From: Leuctra nigra | Taxonomy: Eukaryota > Arthropoda > Insecta > Plecoptera > Leuctridae | Length of the DNA stretch: 64,000 nt | Direction of reading: 5' to 3' | Assembly: GCA_934045905.1 (NCBI GenBank) | Contig: OW203762.1 | Coordinates: forward strand, 25,018,345-25,082,344 | Shown: positions 10,968-23,712 of the stretch, piece by piece | Layout: each line of letters begins with the position of its first letter | How positions within the stretch are numbered: position 1 is the stretch's first letter | The notes under the pieces: model-generated | Database searches by the model: none | Told to the model about the DNA's origin: nothing | The model's input: the letters and a program-made list of their open reading frames with translations, nothing else | Program-made: the position numbers and the translations under genes

Positions 10968-12461
10968 TGTATTGAGGAAGAGGAAGGATAATACGAAGAG
11001 ATGGAGTTAGAGGAGGGGCTTCGGATCTGTCAAGTCGGCTCCAGCCTTAGAAGTAGATGCCCAAGATAGTTGGTGGTTCGTCCACTCCATGACCTAACAT
11101 TGTGTTGGAATCTTGGATTGATAAAATAAATAAATAATTTATACATATATCGCAATAAAATTTCACGAGACTTCTATGTTCCCATCTTAGCATTGTATCT
11201 AACCTAAAATAATCTGAAGATTGCCCCCTCCCCTTCTCCTGGTGGCGCCTATTGCTTGAAAGTCACGTAATATCACCCTGTAGATAGTAAGGGTATATAC
11301 TCAAGGATATTGCTGCAGTTGATCAAACAACCTGTCATACATGAAGCCATGTTCAATGATAATATGCTCAATGATATGGCCTTATTTTCCGCGATGTCGG
11401 TCAAAAGTCCACCTAGACTTCCTATTTGATAAGAACCAGGCAACATCAATTCCATGCGGAGGGCAGACTAGAATTGTTCATGACGCAATTTAATTATAAG
11501 CGTATACAATAATATTTTTAATTTGGTAGACTGAAAATCTCTTGAAAATCCATACTCAAGTTCACAGTTTGCATAAAGTTTGTTTACATTTTAGTCTTGC
11601 ACGATCACAAAACGTGTAAATGTCGACATAATTTCAAACAATTCCCAGTCAAAACACATTTTCAAATAATATGTTGATTCATAAAAAATATCTAACGATC
11701 TAATTCCAAAAAGCAAAAATTTACATGAATTGGTAGGATTAATGGTTTATATGATTACATCAATTGCTTATCAATTTAAAATATTTAATCCTTTTTTAAT
11801 GATAGAAATCGACCTAAATCAGATTTATTTAAAAAAAACAGAAAATAAAAAAATCACATTATAATCACAAACCATGCGTGCAAAGTGATTGACCATGACC
11901 GCCCATCTTCACAAATTAATACAAAAAAATATTATTCCAAAAATGTTTACACATTGATTACAAAATTCCCATGATGCTGTGTTACTGAATACACCTAAGA
12001 TAATTACGATATACCGAATATAATTGAATAATCGCTATCTTTTTTTCGTCTGGTGACTTTATTTGTTTCCGTGTTTAATTATTATTATTAGTTCATTGAA
12101 TTTAAAACACACAACAAATGTTTTATTTAGTAGACTGATAATCCCTACTCAAGTTCATGTTCTTTATTTCAAGTATTAGCTTGTTTATGTTTTAATTGAA
12201 CACGATTACAAAACGTGAAAATGACGCAATATACAAACAATTCTCAGACAAAACATGATGTACATATTTTGTCAAATCACACAAAATAATCTATACATTT
12301 TTCAACAAGGTACTTACAAAAATGTAGGTAGGTATTTATAATTTGGTCTTGTAACTTTTCATTTGAAACGATGATATATATTATAATTAATTACATTTTA
12401 AAATACGCACAAATATTTTTTTGGTGAACTTTAGACGCGGTTAAATAATCATTTCTGTACT
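9561..12461. other. AT-rich intergenic DNA
   Basis: Contains the RTE-like fragment at 10789-10923 and a (TA)n tract at 10936-10966. Otherwise nothing was recognised; the ORF at 11273-11455 has no support. Confidence 0.5.
10789..10923 (+). pseudogene. C-terminal fragment of a non-LTR retrotransposon polymerase (RTE-like)
   Basis: In one frame, ending at TAG 10921-10923, the text reads R-M-W-L-D-G-I-G-E-A-L-E-K-R-N-L-L, then D-C-H-N-R-E-V-W-R-A-G. This resembles the W-x-D-x-I...D-R-x-x-W-R block at the end of RTE/CR1-type reverse transcriptase proteins. Only this tail survives. Nearby A-rich text and the (TA)n tract may be the 3' end of the insertion. The family name is tentative. Confidence 0.5.
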
Positions 12462-12632
12462 TCAGAGGTAGAAGGGCGTAAGTACATTGTCTCGACTTTT
12501 GTCGATTCTCTTGCACAATGACTCCACAATTTCAAATATTATTGAATGAAGGCAGAATTAATGGTTTTTCGAGCTTTCGTCAAGAATCATTGAAATTGAC
12601 TTCAGCCCTACTACTTCTGATGGTACAAATTA
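12462..12632. repeat. GAGGTAGAAGG-family TIR element
   Basis: The left end CAGAGGTAGAAGGGCGTAAGT is mirrored by the right end (GACTTCAGCCCTACTACTTCTGA). Further copies are at 51045-51305, 53945-54165 and 56405-56640. It is a short non-autonomous TIR element. Confidence 0.6.
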
Positions 12633-12922
12633 ATTGAAAACAAAAATTATGACAATAAAAATAAAATTAGCATACAGAAACGTCCTTAGAACCTCTACTA
12701 AAGTTCATTTTCGTCATTTTCGAGCACGAACACAAAACGTGAGAATGTGTACACAATAACAACATCCAAGTTTCAGACAAAACATAATTTCAAATCTTTG
12801 CTTCACTCAAAAACATTTAAAAACTCATTTCAACACCTCAAAAAAAATCCCATTTAATTCGTACTTCATTACACGCAAGATAATAACTTGCCACTATCTT
12901 ATTTTCGTCTGGTGACTTTTGA

Positions 12923-12930
12923 TCACGTGA
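12923..12930 (+). promoter_or_regulatory. TCACGTGA E-box upstream of the APD-like gene
   Basis: A palindromic TCACGTGA, extended to GATCACGTGACC, lies about 360 bp before the first coding ATG at 13289. bHLH-zip factors of the USF/MITF type bind this sequence. Whether it works as a promoter element here is inference from position. Confidence 0.35.
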
Positions 12931-13288
12931 CCTGTTGTTATCTGTCTGCCACTAAGCCAGAGCATCAGCTAGTCGACACAAGAGTAGCGAGCAGAAAGCG
13001 TCGACTCGGCTATTCTCAGCTGCCTCTGTGGTGTATTCACTGACGTTCGGCCTTGCTCAAGGATACAATATGCAAATACTTGTGGGTTATCAGTGGTTTG
13101 GTATTACGCGGATTCATTACCAGCGTTATTGTTATCGTGTGAGGGCGCAATTCAAGACAGCTCCCGAGTGATTATTCGGTAGCCTTCAAGTGTTGATATT
13201 GTTAAGTGAATCGAGTGACTACTGATAATTGTTCCAGAACTTACGAGAGTGTGGTCAATTGTTTTAATATTTCAGGCATTTGTTGAAG

Positions 13289-13304
13289 ATGGGTTTAGAT
13301 ACAG
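13289..13304 (+). CDS. APD1-4-like membrane protein, coding exon 1
   Basis: ATG in context TTGAAGATGGG, then GGT TTA GAT ACA G and a consensus donor (CAG|GTAAGT). About 340 bases of GC-richer sequence upstream (12950-13288) would be 5'UTR. Only five whole codons are present and the exon ends in phase 1. That is exactly what exon 2 at 52125 requires: it starts two bases into a codon, and the joined product begins M-G-L-D-T-E-P-P-S-P. The join across 38.8 kb is an inference from phase and good signals; an unseen small exon between cannot be excluded. Confidence 0.6.
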
Positions 13305-14984
13305 GTAAGTCATTTCATTTTTTGACTAAAATTGTAAAAGTTATATCGCTGAATTAAAATATGAACGCGATCTTCTGGGTCATTCTCAGAAATGTACCTG
13401 CTAACCTATAAAAATTCACACCAGTTTTAATTTATTAATTATTTTTTATTGCTTTTGGTATTTTGTATTTTCTTTTCTTGTGATTCCGACTAGAATAGAT
13501 TAAAATGCCGTTCCCTCAATCCTCAATGCAGATGTTATTTTAATATTAGTTTTTTATAGGCAGACTATCACATCTTATATTTTTGTTTTCAAATTAAACC
13601 TGACAACCTGACATAGGAGTAGGACCATGTTATTTAATTAATATTGTTACTAAGCTGCCTGCTTTGATGTATTTTAATTTGTTAAATTAAATTATCTTAA
13701 TTCAATTAACATCAGTGCCAATGAAAATGTGGAATACCTACCCCAATTCATAATAGTGTTTGGTATGTTTTATTAAAAAATCTCGATATTGATATTTAAA
13801 CAGAATGTTGGTGCTACCTACAATCTTAAATTCAGCTAGTAATATTCTTCTATACCATGGCTAGGTTCGTAGGTTACATATATGAAAAATATACCTATAC
13901 ACAGATAACAACTCTACTTATAGCTGTCAAGTAAAAGTTGAAACGTCCTTACGGAAGGCGTTTATTTCAATTGACCATACAAATCACACTTGAATATTCT
14001 GCAGGTATAATTTGTATCATACTCATGTATAATTTGCCTGCTAATGATACAATCTCCATTGTAAACGGCAATAAGTGTCGAGCAATTAGATACAATATCA
14101 GTCATAACAACTTGCGTGTGTCAAAGTGTTTGTATAGGTGGGCGGTGTCGGTACAATTAATCGGGTATGGTACCCTTGAACTTCAAGATAAGAATGTTGA
14201 GTGGTGGGGATTTCTATATTTTATAAGTGATCTATATTTGACATTTTAGTTGGTCTCGTTATATGACTGTAGCCCATGTATGCACATCCAGATAAAGATA
14301 GTGGGAGTGGAAGAGGAGAATTATGTAGACATAAATGAAGAGCGGATAAGAATGGAGGAAGGGACTGGAATGGTAACTGGGACATTTGATAATTTAAAGG
14401 CGTGCGTTTATTAGAAAAAAATCTTGTGGTTGTTGGGAGTGGAACAAGGCACTAAACGTTTATGAAAAAAGGTTGAAAAAAAAATTGCCCAGTAAATTCT
14501 AACATCTTACATTTTTATATATGTTCGGGAATATTCCTGGTGGTTAGGGCGCAAACCCCTAAAATAAATTGTTATCAAGACGGTTTGCGACAAATTAAAA
14601 AAAAATCAATATGGTTGGTGTAGGTATATTAATAATGAAATTTAACCTGCATGATCGATTATCTTACCTATTAATCCTATCTTACGTACAATTAGTGATG
14701 TGCCTCAGGCCATACGCATTCCTTGATTGATGAACTCTTATCGCCGCTACTGATTGCTCATCTAAGAGCAATACATGGACACCAAACCAAGACAATTAGA
14801 CAATCAATAAGATGATGCAGCTATTGCGTGAGAAGTGATTAATTGCTTGAAACATATCCGCTTTAACCTGATTTCTCATCGCGACTGAATGAATGCTATC
14901 AGTGCTCTAGCTGTCGGTACATTACTGGTATTGTCCTATTTTATTTGGTTTTTTGCACCGTTGCAACAACAATAAAAACAATTA
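13305..14984 (+). other. Intron 1, proximal part
   Basis: AT-rich. The 103-codon ORF at 13938-14249 has no family resemblance and poor composition for coding. No repeat was recognised here. Confidence 0.5.
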
Positions 14985-16460
14985 TACCGGGTGGCGCAAA
15001 AAAATCCCCCTGATTGAGAGGTCACTAGATCGAAACTATTATAGATATGATTCTCAAATGTGTACATATATTAGAAAACATACCACAATTTAATATGTGA
15101 AAGTTTCAAACATACGATATTTTTAAAGTTGATTTGGAGTTCCTTTGTAGGAATGAGGTTAATTTATGTTTATTTATGAATTTCCAAATAAACATACATT
15201 TATGTTTCATAAATCTATGCGAATTTGTGTGGGGGTGTGAATTTATACACCCCCACATATGTGTGAATTTATAACCTTTCATCGTTGGAAATATTATGTT
15301 CACTCACAATAACTTTTCCCTCCATATCTCTTCTTGAAACCACACCACGTTCTATAAGATACAGACATGCACTACTCAATGGAGCAGTGGCGTCGGAAGT
15401 CTATTTTCTTAGGGGGGGCACATTTTGCTTGGGATCTAGGTAGGTTAGGAACTAAATTGTAAGGGAGAACATAATTCAGTAAATGGCGATGTGTGTGGGA
15501 AACACGATTGCGAAGAGAAACAATGGGGTGCTGGGGGGAAGGCCCCCCAGCACCATGCGGGTCCGGGGCGCATAGCCCCGGAAAAATTTTGAATTTCAGG
15601 AATGAATTTGGAGCGTTTCTACATGATTTCACACTTTTTAAACCTATCTTTATCTAAATTATATGCACATGAAAAGTGATTAGTTTTGGATGATATCTTC
15701 GCATTTATTCACATTCACAATAGGTCCAATTTGAAATGCATTATGAATTTCAGACATTTTTAGACATAGACATAGACATAGACATTTTAGACATTACACA
15801 TTAAAATGCCGCGCAGCGGATTTTTTTGAATTTCGAATGATTATGGTGCATTTTATTTTTATTGTAAGAAAACAAAAGTCAATCATTCACTCATAAGGAA
15901 TGTTCATATAAATAAGCCCCGCAGCGATTTACTCAAATTTTAATAGGTACTCTGTGAATGATTTTGGTGTAAAATAACAAAATCAATTGAATTCCGTCAG
16001 AAGACTTTCACATGACAATGCCGCGCAGCGAATTTTTTTGAAATTCAGCCCTTATCGAGTAATTTTTTAAAGATATAATGCGTTACCAGGGGGGGCAGAT
16101 TGATACTCTTGCCCCCCCTTCAGACGTCTAGGGGGGGGGCACGTGCCCCTGCTGCCCCCCGGTTCCGACGCCACTGCAATGGAGTAATTTTTATGTCAAA
16201 CTATGATCAACGCAAACTTACTTATGTACAAACAGGTGATTCTTTTTAATAAGCTTCTGGTTCTTGTCTACACTCAAACATGCGTTATTTAAACGCTGCG
16301 TATAAACGATTTTTTCGCATTACTCGAATATTTCTGAAAATTGCACATATTACATTTTCATATTTGTTCTATAAAATGTGAAAGTTTCAGCCTCTTATCT
16401 TTTATCATTTTGATGTAGTGACCTCTCAAACAGGGGGATTTTATTTTGCGCTAGCCGGTA
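14985..16460. mobile_element. TIR element with TACCGGGTGGCGCAAAA ends, interrupted by a hAT-like insertion
   Basis: The left end TACCGGGTGGCGCAAAA continues through AATCCCCCTG to GAGAGGTCACTA. The right end is its inverted copy (TAGTGACCTCTC, CAGGGGGATT, GCGCTAGCCGGTA). TIRs are about 45 bp with a probable TA target duplication. No transposase ORF is seen. The element at 15385-16176 is nested in it. Confidence 0.7.
15385..16176. mobile_element. Non-autonomous hAT-like element
   Basis: TIRs CAGTGGCGTCGGAA and TTCCGACGCCACTG are flanked by an 8-bp direct duplication CAATGGAG (15377-15384 and 16177-16184), the hAT hallmark. Inside are a GC-rich hairpin core (15525-15625) shared with 277-430 and 5448-5560, and three spaced copies of a GCMSCGCAGCG motif near 15808, 15917 and 16019. 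No coding is seen. Confidence 0.8.
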
Positions 16461-16462
16461 TA

Positions 16463-17516
16463 CTACCGAGGACCGTGAGAGACTAGATCATGTCTGACTT
16501 TGATCATGGCATGTGATAGGATAATGACTCATTCATGTGATATGATATCACATTAGTGAGCGTCTCCTTTTTCGCTCTTTAGGCACAGACATTTGTTTTT
16601 TGAGTCTGTTTTTTTGTCCGTACCGTAGTAAAGGTCTCACCGTTTTTCTCCGATCGAGCTAAAATTTTGCACTCATGTGCGGACCAACTCTGGTGTTTGC
16701 AGTGCCGACCCTATAATGTTTTTGAAATCCGCTGATTGGTTCAAATAAAAAAAATATATATTTCGATTGGTTGGTCCGATCAATTTGAAATTCTGCAATT
16801 GCGACCTACATTGTCTCAAATCTTACAAAGATTCAGTCATCCACCTATTGGTTAGAATTTAAATAATATCTTCCGTTTGGTAGAAGATCGATGCATGGTG
16901 ATCAAGACCAACATAATCTCATATTTTACACATTTTCAGCTCATTCCGTCACGTAATTACAGACTTATTGACATTTTATCGGGTCGTAATCGCTTTCAGA
17001 ATAGTTTGATCAAAAATGAAATTCATGGTACATACGTTGATCTCTTATTCAATTGTTTCAGAGACTAGATGGAAAATTACAATGCTCTGAAATAATTATC
17101 TTGGATTGAGTGGATCGTGTTTGGTTGAAAGTGTTTCACATTTCGGTGCTCGCTCATCAACGCGTTACACTGGGCATTTTCCAAGTAGTTAAACAAATTG
17201 GCACATTGAAACGTAGGTATATTGATATTCATGATCTGGCTTTATACTTTGAAGAATTATTACTTTGCGTGAACAAGAGTCTGGATGGAATTTTTTAAAT
17301 TAAAAGCTGTTAGAACGAAATGGAACACATTTATGTATATTCTAGTAGGTACTCTTCTATTGTGATATAGACTTAGAGGGTGACATTATGAATGCATGCA
17401 CTCCATCTCTTCCCCAGTCAGTTGCAACCCAATGCAAGGAAGGTGCGTAAGATATTTCTGCTGTTCCCCTGAGCATTATTCAAGTTCCGGTGACTCCCAC
17501 ATCTGGTATGATAATA
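16463..17516 (+). other. Intron 1 segment, nothing recognised
   Basis: AT-rich. The 60-residue ORFs at 16877-17068 and 17110-17298 show no family features. A repeat-like text at 16615-16760 reads as non-coding. Confidence 0.45.
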
Positions 17517-18879
17517 TCCCAGAAAAAAACACTCCGTGTAAAAAAGGCAGCCAAGTCTCTTTACTTTAAAAAAATTCAACACCGAAAAGGAGTGATATCA
17601 AAAAAGAAGCCAAGTCAATGACATTTCCAAATATTTAATCGTATCTTTGAAATAAAAGTATAAACACCGAGAAATACTTTACAAAAGGACTTGGCGCATC
17701 GTTTTTTTAAAGACATCATTCTATCCTATAAGTGGAAAGAAATTTACAATTAGGTACATTTTCCTCTTTTTTTTAGAGCCAGTATCTATGAATCAAGCTA
17801 CTTTTAGTAATGGCTATTTTATAGTTTTGTCAATGGCGATAGAAGAAAGATTTCATGCTGTAATAGATAGGTAATATAAAGTGGGAAGAATTAAATAACA
17901 ATTGGAAGTGGGCTCATTTATATTTTTATAGCACTGTTAATATGGTGATATTAGAAGGGTATGTTTTCATAATTTGATCTTGATTGAGGGAAATCATGAA
18001 ACGTTGTAAAATAATTACTAACTATCTATGGAACACTATTATATATTTTTGAAGTGTCAAGTGTATAAAGTTAAAAAATTTAAAGAAATTCCATGTGCCG
18101 TCTCTGTGTACTTTGTGAAATGTATTGTTATAAAATGCGGATTAATAGAAATGTATTTCATGTTGAGAAGGTTTAACGCATGAGACTTAATTATGTTGAC
18201 CACAAAACAATATTACGAAGATAACTATTGTGTATTTATAGAAAACATAGGCAACAAGTTTCATAGCGTATATATTCAAATAGAAAATATTTTACAGTAG
18301 GTATGTATAATATGTAATTGAAAGATGTGTCCCTATTATTCTAAAAATTCTAAATGACGGTTGTATATAAATGGCATATGCTTATGAATAGAAAAATGTC
18401 TTTAAAAAAACGATGCGCCAAGTCCTTTTGTAAAGTATTTCTCGGTGTTTATACTTTTATTTCAAAGATACGATTAAATATTTGGAAATGTCATTGACTT
18501 GGCTTCTTTTATGATATCACTCCTTTTCGGTGTTGAATTTTTTTAAAGTAAAGAGACTTGGCTGCCTTTTTTACACGGAGTGTTTTTTTCTGGGATATCA
18601 CTTCTTTTGTTAGTTTATTCATACAGCTTGTAGCACATGTCCTACCAAGGACTAATTTCTTTAAAAAAATACGCCTCAACCGATGTGGTTAGTAAGAAAA
18701 GTTGCATTTGGTACAAGCTTAAAATGATTATCCAAGAAGAATAGTCTAAGTTTCGTTACAATCCGTCCAGACGTTTTCGATATCTGACTTCACTTCCAGT
18801 TTAAAAAATGGCGCTCAATAATACTGCCGCCTTGAATTCATAAAAGTGCAACATAATTGCATAATTAAGCTGCAATCTC

Positions 18880-19510
18880 TGCAGTTGTTTTCGATATATG
18901 ACGTCACTTCCGGTTTTGAAATAGCGGCCGAAAATAATGTCATCTTGAATCCATAAATATAAGGGCTATATAATTACATAATTTAGTTGCAATCGGTACA
19001 TCTGTTTTCTATAAATGACGTCACTTCCTGTTTTAAATATGGCGGCCAGAAATAATGTTGTCTTGAATTCATAATTATAAGTCCAACATAATTAGATAAT
19101 TTAGTTGCAATCGGTACAGCCGTTTTCGACATATGACGTCACTTTCGGTTTTAACAATGGCGGTCGAAAATAATGTCGTCTTTAATTCAAAAATATAAGT
19201 CCTACATAATTACATAATTTAGTTGCAATCGGTACAGCCGTTTTCGATATATGACGTCACTTCCGGTTTTAACAATGGCGGTCGAAAATAATGTCGTCTT
19301 TAATTCAAAAATATAAGTCCTACATAATTACATAATTTAGTTGCAATCGGTACATCCGTTTTTGATATATGACGTCACTTCCGGTTTAAACAATGGCGGC
19401 CAAAAATAATGTCGTCTTGAATTCATAATTATTAGTCCTACACAATTCCAAAATTTGGTTACAATCGATACAGCCGTTTTCGATATATGACGTCACTTCC
19501 GGTTTTTGCA
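18880..19510 (+). repeat. 118-bp tandem monomers with CRE/ETS/YY1-like motifs
   Basis: Successive monomers each carry TGACGTCA, directly joined to CTTCCGG (degenerate in some), then AATGGCGG about ten bases later. Five successive starts at about 19016, 19134, 19252, 19370 and 19488 are 118 bp apart. Units before and after are more diverged in length and text. Confidence 0.85.
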
Positions 19511-20343
19511 AATGGCGGACGAGTACACCGCAATCTTGAATTTATTATTATTCACAATGTTTGTTTACTAAATATCTATTTAAAAGTATAGATTGGGGAA
19601 TTTAGTGTCATTTAGCATATTAATGGCGTCATTTAGCATATTTATGACGTCATTTCCGGTATAGGTAATAAGAAAACAATCTAGTTCTATCTAGTTGATA
19701 CTTCATGAATGACCTTCTGAATTCTTTAGCGCTAATTTCCGTCAAATCGGTCATGCTGTTTTCAATATATGACGTCACTTCCGGTTTCATTTAGTGGTTC
19801 CTGCCGCCATTTCCGGTACCGTTTATTTGTATATTCATTTATCCCAATTGATTTTTCAAAAAGATTGCAGAATGCATAGACAGGAGCTAGTTCAGTGGCA
19901 ATCGGTACAGGTGTTTTCGATATATGACGTCACTTCCGGTTTCAGGAATGGCGACCGAGAACACTGTATTAAAATTATAATTATTTTGTATTGTCTATGT
20001 TACAATGTAAGCTAATTATATGTGTATTTAAAGTATAATTTGATGAAATAAGCTAAATATTGTGAATTTATGACGTCACTTCCGGTTTAGAAAATAAGAA
20101 AATAATGTTTTTTAGTATCATACTTCATATAGATGACCATCTAAATCGAATGGCGCTAATTTCGTTCTAATCGGTCCAGCCGTTTTTTATATATGACGTC
20201 CCTTCCGGTTTAAAAATGGCGGCACAAAAAATTTATAAGAGGCAAGGTATCATCAGACGCCAAAAGTGCATATGTGGTAAAAATTTCAGGTTGATCGGTT
20301 CAGCCGTTTAGGCTGTGGCGGTGACAGCAACTTTTTCGGGAAT

Positions 20344-20409
20344 CATATGAAGAAGAAGAAGAAGAAGAAGAAGAAGAAGAAGAAGAAGAAGAAGAAGAAG
20401 AAGAAGAAG
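20344..20409 (+). repeat. (AAG)n microsatellite in copy B
   Basis: About 22 uninterrupted trinucleotides. It occupies the slot where copies A, C and D have ATC, CTA and CTA repeats. Confidence 0.95.
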
Positions 20410-20708
20410 CAGATGAAAGCGGTGTAATTTCACGATTTTCACTGCCCTCTAGGTCGTAAACGGCATGACTGGTTGTTGTCGCGTGATGTATATGTTGTTA
20501 GGTGGGCCATAGCTCAAAATTAAGACATTTCACAACAATGAGAGATTTTCCATTGTTGAGATCCAGTAGGCCGAAAATGCTATGTTGTTGCTTACAGTAA
20601 AAGTAGTTGGTCTGCTCCTCAGTTTATATAGGCATTTACGGTATGTTGAGTGACTGTGAGTGTACGGTAAGACTTGGCTGAGTGGAGCGACCGCTCCACT
20701 AGATTGTA

Positions 20709-23355
20709 ACCCATAAAAAACACTTCGTGTAAAAATACCAGCCAAGTCTCTTTACTTAAAAAAAAATCAGCACTGAAAAGGAGTGATATCAAAAAAGGAG
20801 CCAAGTCATTGAAATTTCCAAATATTTAATCGTACCTTGAAATAACAAATGAAAGCCACCAGAGAAATACTTAAAAAAATGACTTGGCGCATCGTTTTTT
20901 TAAAGATATTTTCCTTTTCCAAAGCTTATGTCACTTAATAGTTACCTCAATAGAAATGCCTTGAATAATAAGGACACAACAATACAATTATTAAACTATT
21001 TTCTATTTCATGTTCTTGAAACTTGTTAATTTTGTTTGCAATAAATACAGAATACTCATTTTTACACAGTGAAGTCATATTGAGTTTCTACTCAAGTTTA
21101 AAATTTCATGCATCAATTTTTTACCCTACAATGAGAGAATATCTTGGTACTTAAGGGTCACTGCAAAACAAATGTATTTACTTATAAGTTGATTTGTTAT
21201 GTAATTGGAAATAAACTTGAAACTTCAAAAGTGAATTAACGGGTTCCAATAGATAGTAAGTACTATTTGAGCAAGTTGGCTCAGTCTACAACCCTCTTAA
21301 CGTGCACTCTGGATGCCCGTGTTAGATGCCATTGACGACCTTCTTGTATGGGCACGGAATATTCTATGTGTATGTTTCGTGATTTCACTCAGTCAAGATG
21401 CAATTTCTGAGAATATACTTTACTAATATGACCATATGGGAACATTAACATGTGAATATACGAGCCCTCTTCCATGTTATTGAATCAATCCGCAATTGAA
21501 ATTACTTATCTTTACTACCTACACCAAGAAATATTTCTTTTATATCGCATTGACAAAATTACAAAACAGTCATTAAGAGCATAGCGTTAATATTGAGTAT
21601 AAGTATCATATAAAGTAGCATGATTCATCGATAGACTCTAGTAGACAGATGAAAATATTCTCCTCGCATACCTAGTTGTTTCTACTTTTAGGATAGAAAA
21701 ATATCTTTAAAAAAACGATGCGCCAAGTCATTTTTTTAAGTATTTCTCTGGTGGCTTTCATTTGTTATTTCAAGGTACGATTAAATATTTGGAAATTTCA
21801 ATGACTTGGCTCCTTTTTTGATATCACTCCTTTTCAGTGCTGATTTTTTTTTAAGTAAAGAGACTTGGCTGGTATTTTTACACGAAGTGTTTTTTATGGG
21901 GATATCACTCCTTTTTTTAGTTTATTCTAACAACTTGTGACACATATGAAATGAACAATTACTAAATTCTTTTAAAAAATCATCACCCTTTACAATTTCG
22001 TTACCACTAATGAATAGCAGCGTATGGTCCTAAATAATTGCTTTAAATGATCTTTCACGAAGAAAAGCAAAGGTTTCATTCCAATCAGTCAACCCAGTTC
22101 CGAGATATGGAAACACTTCGGTTTTCAAAATGGCTGCTGAACTTTCTGCAATGCCACATAGAATTTATTTCTATAAATGATGTGTATCATTTTAAGCTTT
22201 CTGAATATGTATTTATTGTATAGGAGGGAATTATAATAATTTATACATTTGAATGACGTCATTTCCGGTCTCATAAATAGGAAAATTCTATTTGTCCGTT
22301 TCATATTCCATAGAGATGGCCATCCGAATCGTTTGGCGCTAGTTTCATACCGATTTGTCTACCAGTTTTTGAGATATGACGTTACTTCCGGTTTAAAAAT
22401 GGCGGCTGAAATCTCTGACCCCTTGAAGTATATTTGAAACATGATTATAATTTTATAAGCTGTCTCAAATAGTATATTTATTGCATCAAAATAAAAATTT
22501 GTGAGATTATTAAAATGTGTGACGTCATTTCCGGTTTAGGTATGAGAAACTGCAAATATTATTGATGATAATACTTAAAGTTGACCGTCTAAATTGTTTT
22601 GCGCTGGTTTCGTTGAAATCTATTTAGCCGTTATTGAGATATGATGTCACTTCCGGTTTCAAAATGGCGGCTTCCGGTTGGTTTTATAACAAGTCACATG
22701 AGACGTCAAAAGTACATACGTTACATAAATATCAAAATAATCGGATCAATCTTTGTTGCCAAAAAGCCAATCGATGTATTTCAAATTTCATTACGTCATT
22801 TCCGGTTTCTTTAACATAATGTTTAGTCTTTTGCTACTTATCATGCATATAGATGACCGTCTGGATCGTTTGGCGCAATTTTCGTTCCAATCGGTCCAGC
22901 CGTTGACGAGATATGACGTCACTTCCGGTTTCAAAATGGCGGCATAAAACCAGTTATAGCAAAAGGCACCTCAGACGCCAAAAGTGCATATGTGGTAAAA
23001 ATTTTAAATCAATCGGTTCAGCCGTTTATGCTGTGGCCTGTTTACCATATTTTAGCTCCACCCTACTACTACTACTGAGATTATTATGAAAACCGCCCTA
23101 AAACACTGTTTTCACGGCCCTCTAGCGCGCAAAGGGCGTAACCTATTGTTCCCAAATTTGGTATATGTTGTAGGGTGGGCCATAGCTCGAAATTAAGATA
23201 TATCGCAACAATGTGAGATTTTCCAATTTTAAGATCCAGTAGGCCGAAAATGCCACTTTGATGCTTACAGTAAAAGTGGGTTTGCTCCAGCCTTTTTAAA
23301 TGAGTGTGTGCGCGCGCCGTACGACTTGGCTGGCGTGGAGCGACCGCTCCACTAG
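20709..23355 (+). mobile_element. Composite foldback/CRE-array element, copy C
   Basis: Arms of about 200 bp (20709-20910 and 21698-21902) enclose a 790-bp loop unrelated in text to copy B's loop. The array region runs 22080-22950 (TGACGTCA at 22254, 22520 and 22914), then (CTA)n at 23064-23077, the tail and hairpin, and CTAG at 23352-23355. Head-to-tail with copy B. Confidence 0.75.
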
Positions 23356-23712
23356 ATTATACACTACATGATAATGTGTTGAAATCTGAACTGATTAGAA
23401 TAATTCAAGTATTACTCAATGCTGACCAAGGATGAGAAACTAGTTCATAAAGAGATCAAGAAAACTCTTTATATAACAATAACAATGACAAAGAATTTCC
23501 CAAATTATGTAATTCTCTTTTGAAGGCCGATACACTTTGCCCACTAAATTAATACCGTTGTTTTCTTAATTAATATGTCAATTATTATTCTGAATTATGA
23601 TGTAGTATAGTTTATAGAATATGTAATTAGATGCTTATTTTTGTTTTAGTTCTTGAATGACTAGCATCATTCTTCTAATTTCTTTTTTAAATTCTAAAAC
23701 TATTCTTTCTAA

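Larger units (their letters stand above)
17517..20702 (+). mobile_element. Composite foldback/CRE-array element, copy B
   Basis: Foldback arms of about 195 bp (17517-17713 and 18392-18598) enclose a 680-bp loop. There follows the longest motif array of the four copies (18780-20220), an (AAG)n tract at 20344-20409, the conserved tail (20441-20690), the GTGGAGCGACCGCTCCAC hairpin and CTAG. The subterminal GACTTGGCTG motif is inverted at the 5' end. It ends six bases before copy C starts, in the same direction. Confidence 0.75.

Noticed and set aside
13938..14249. 103-codon ORF in intron 1
   Set aside because: No motif, no splice context, composition typical of AT-rich non-coding DNA.
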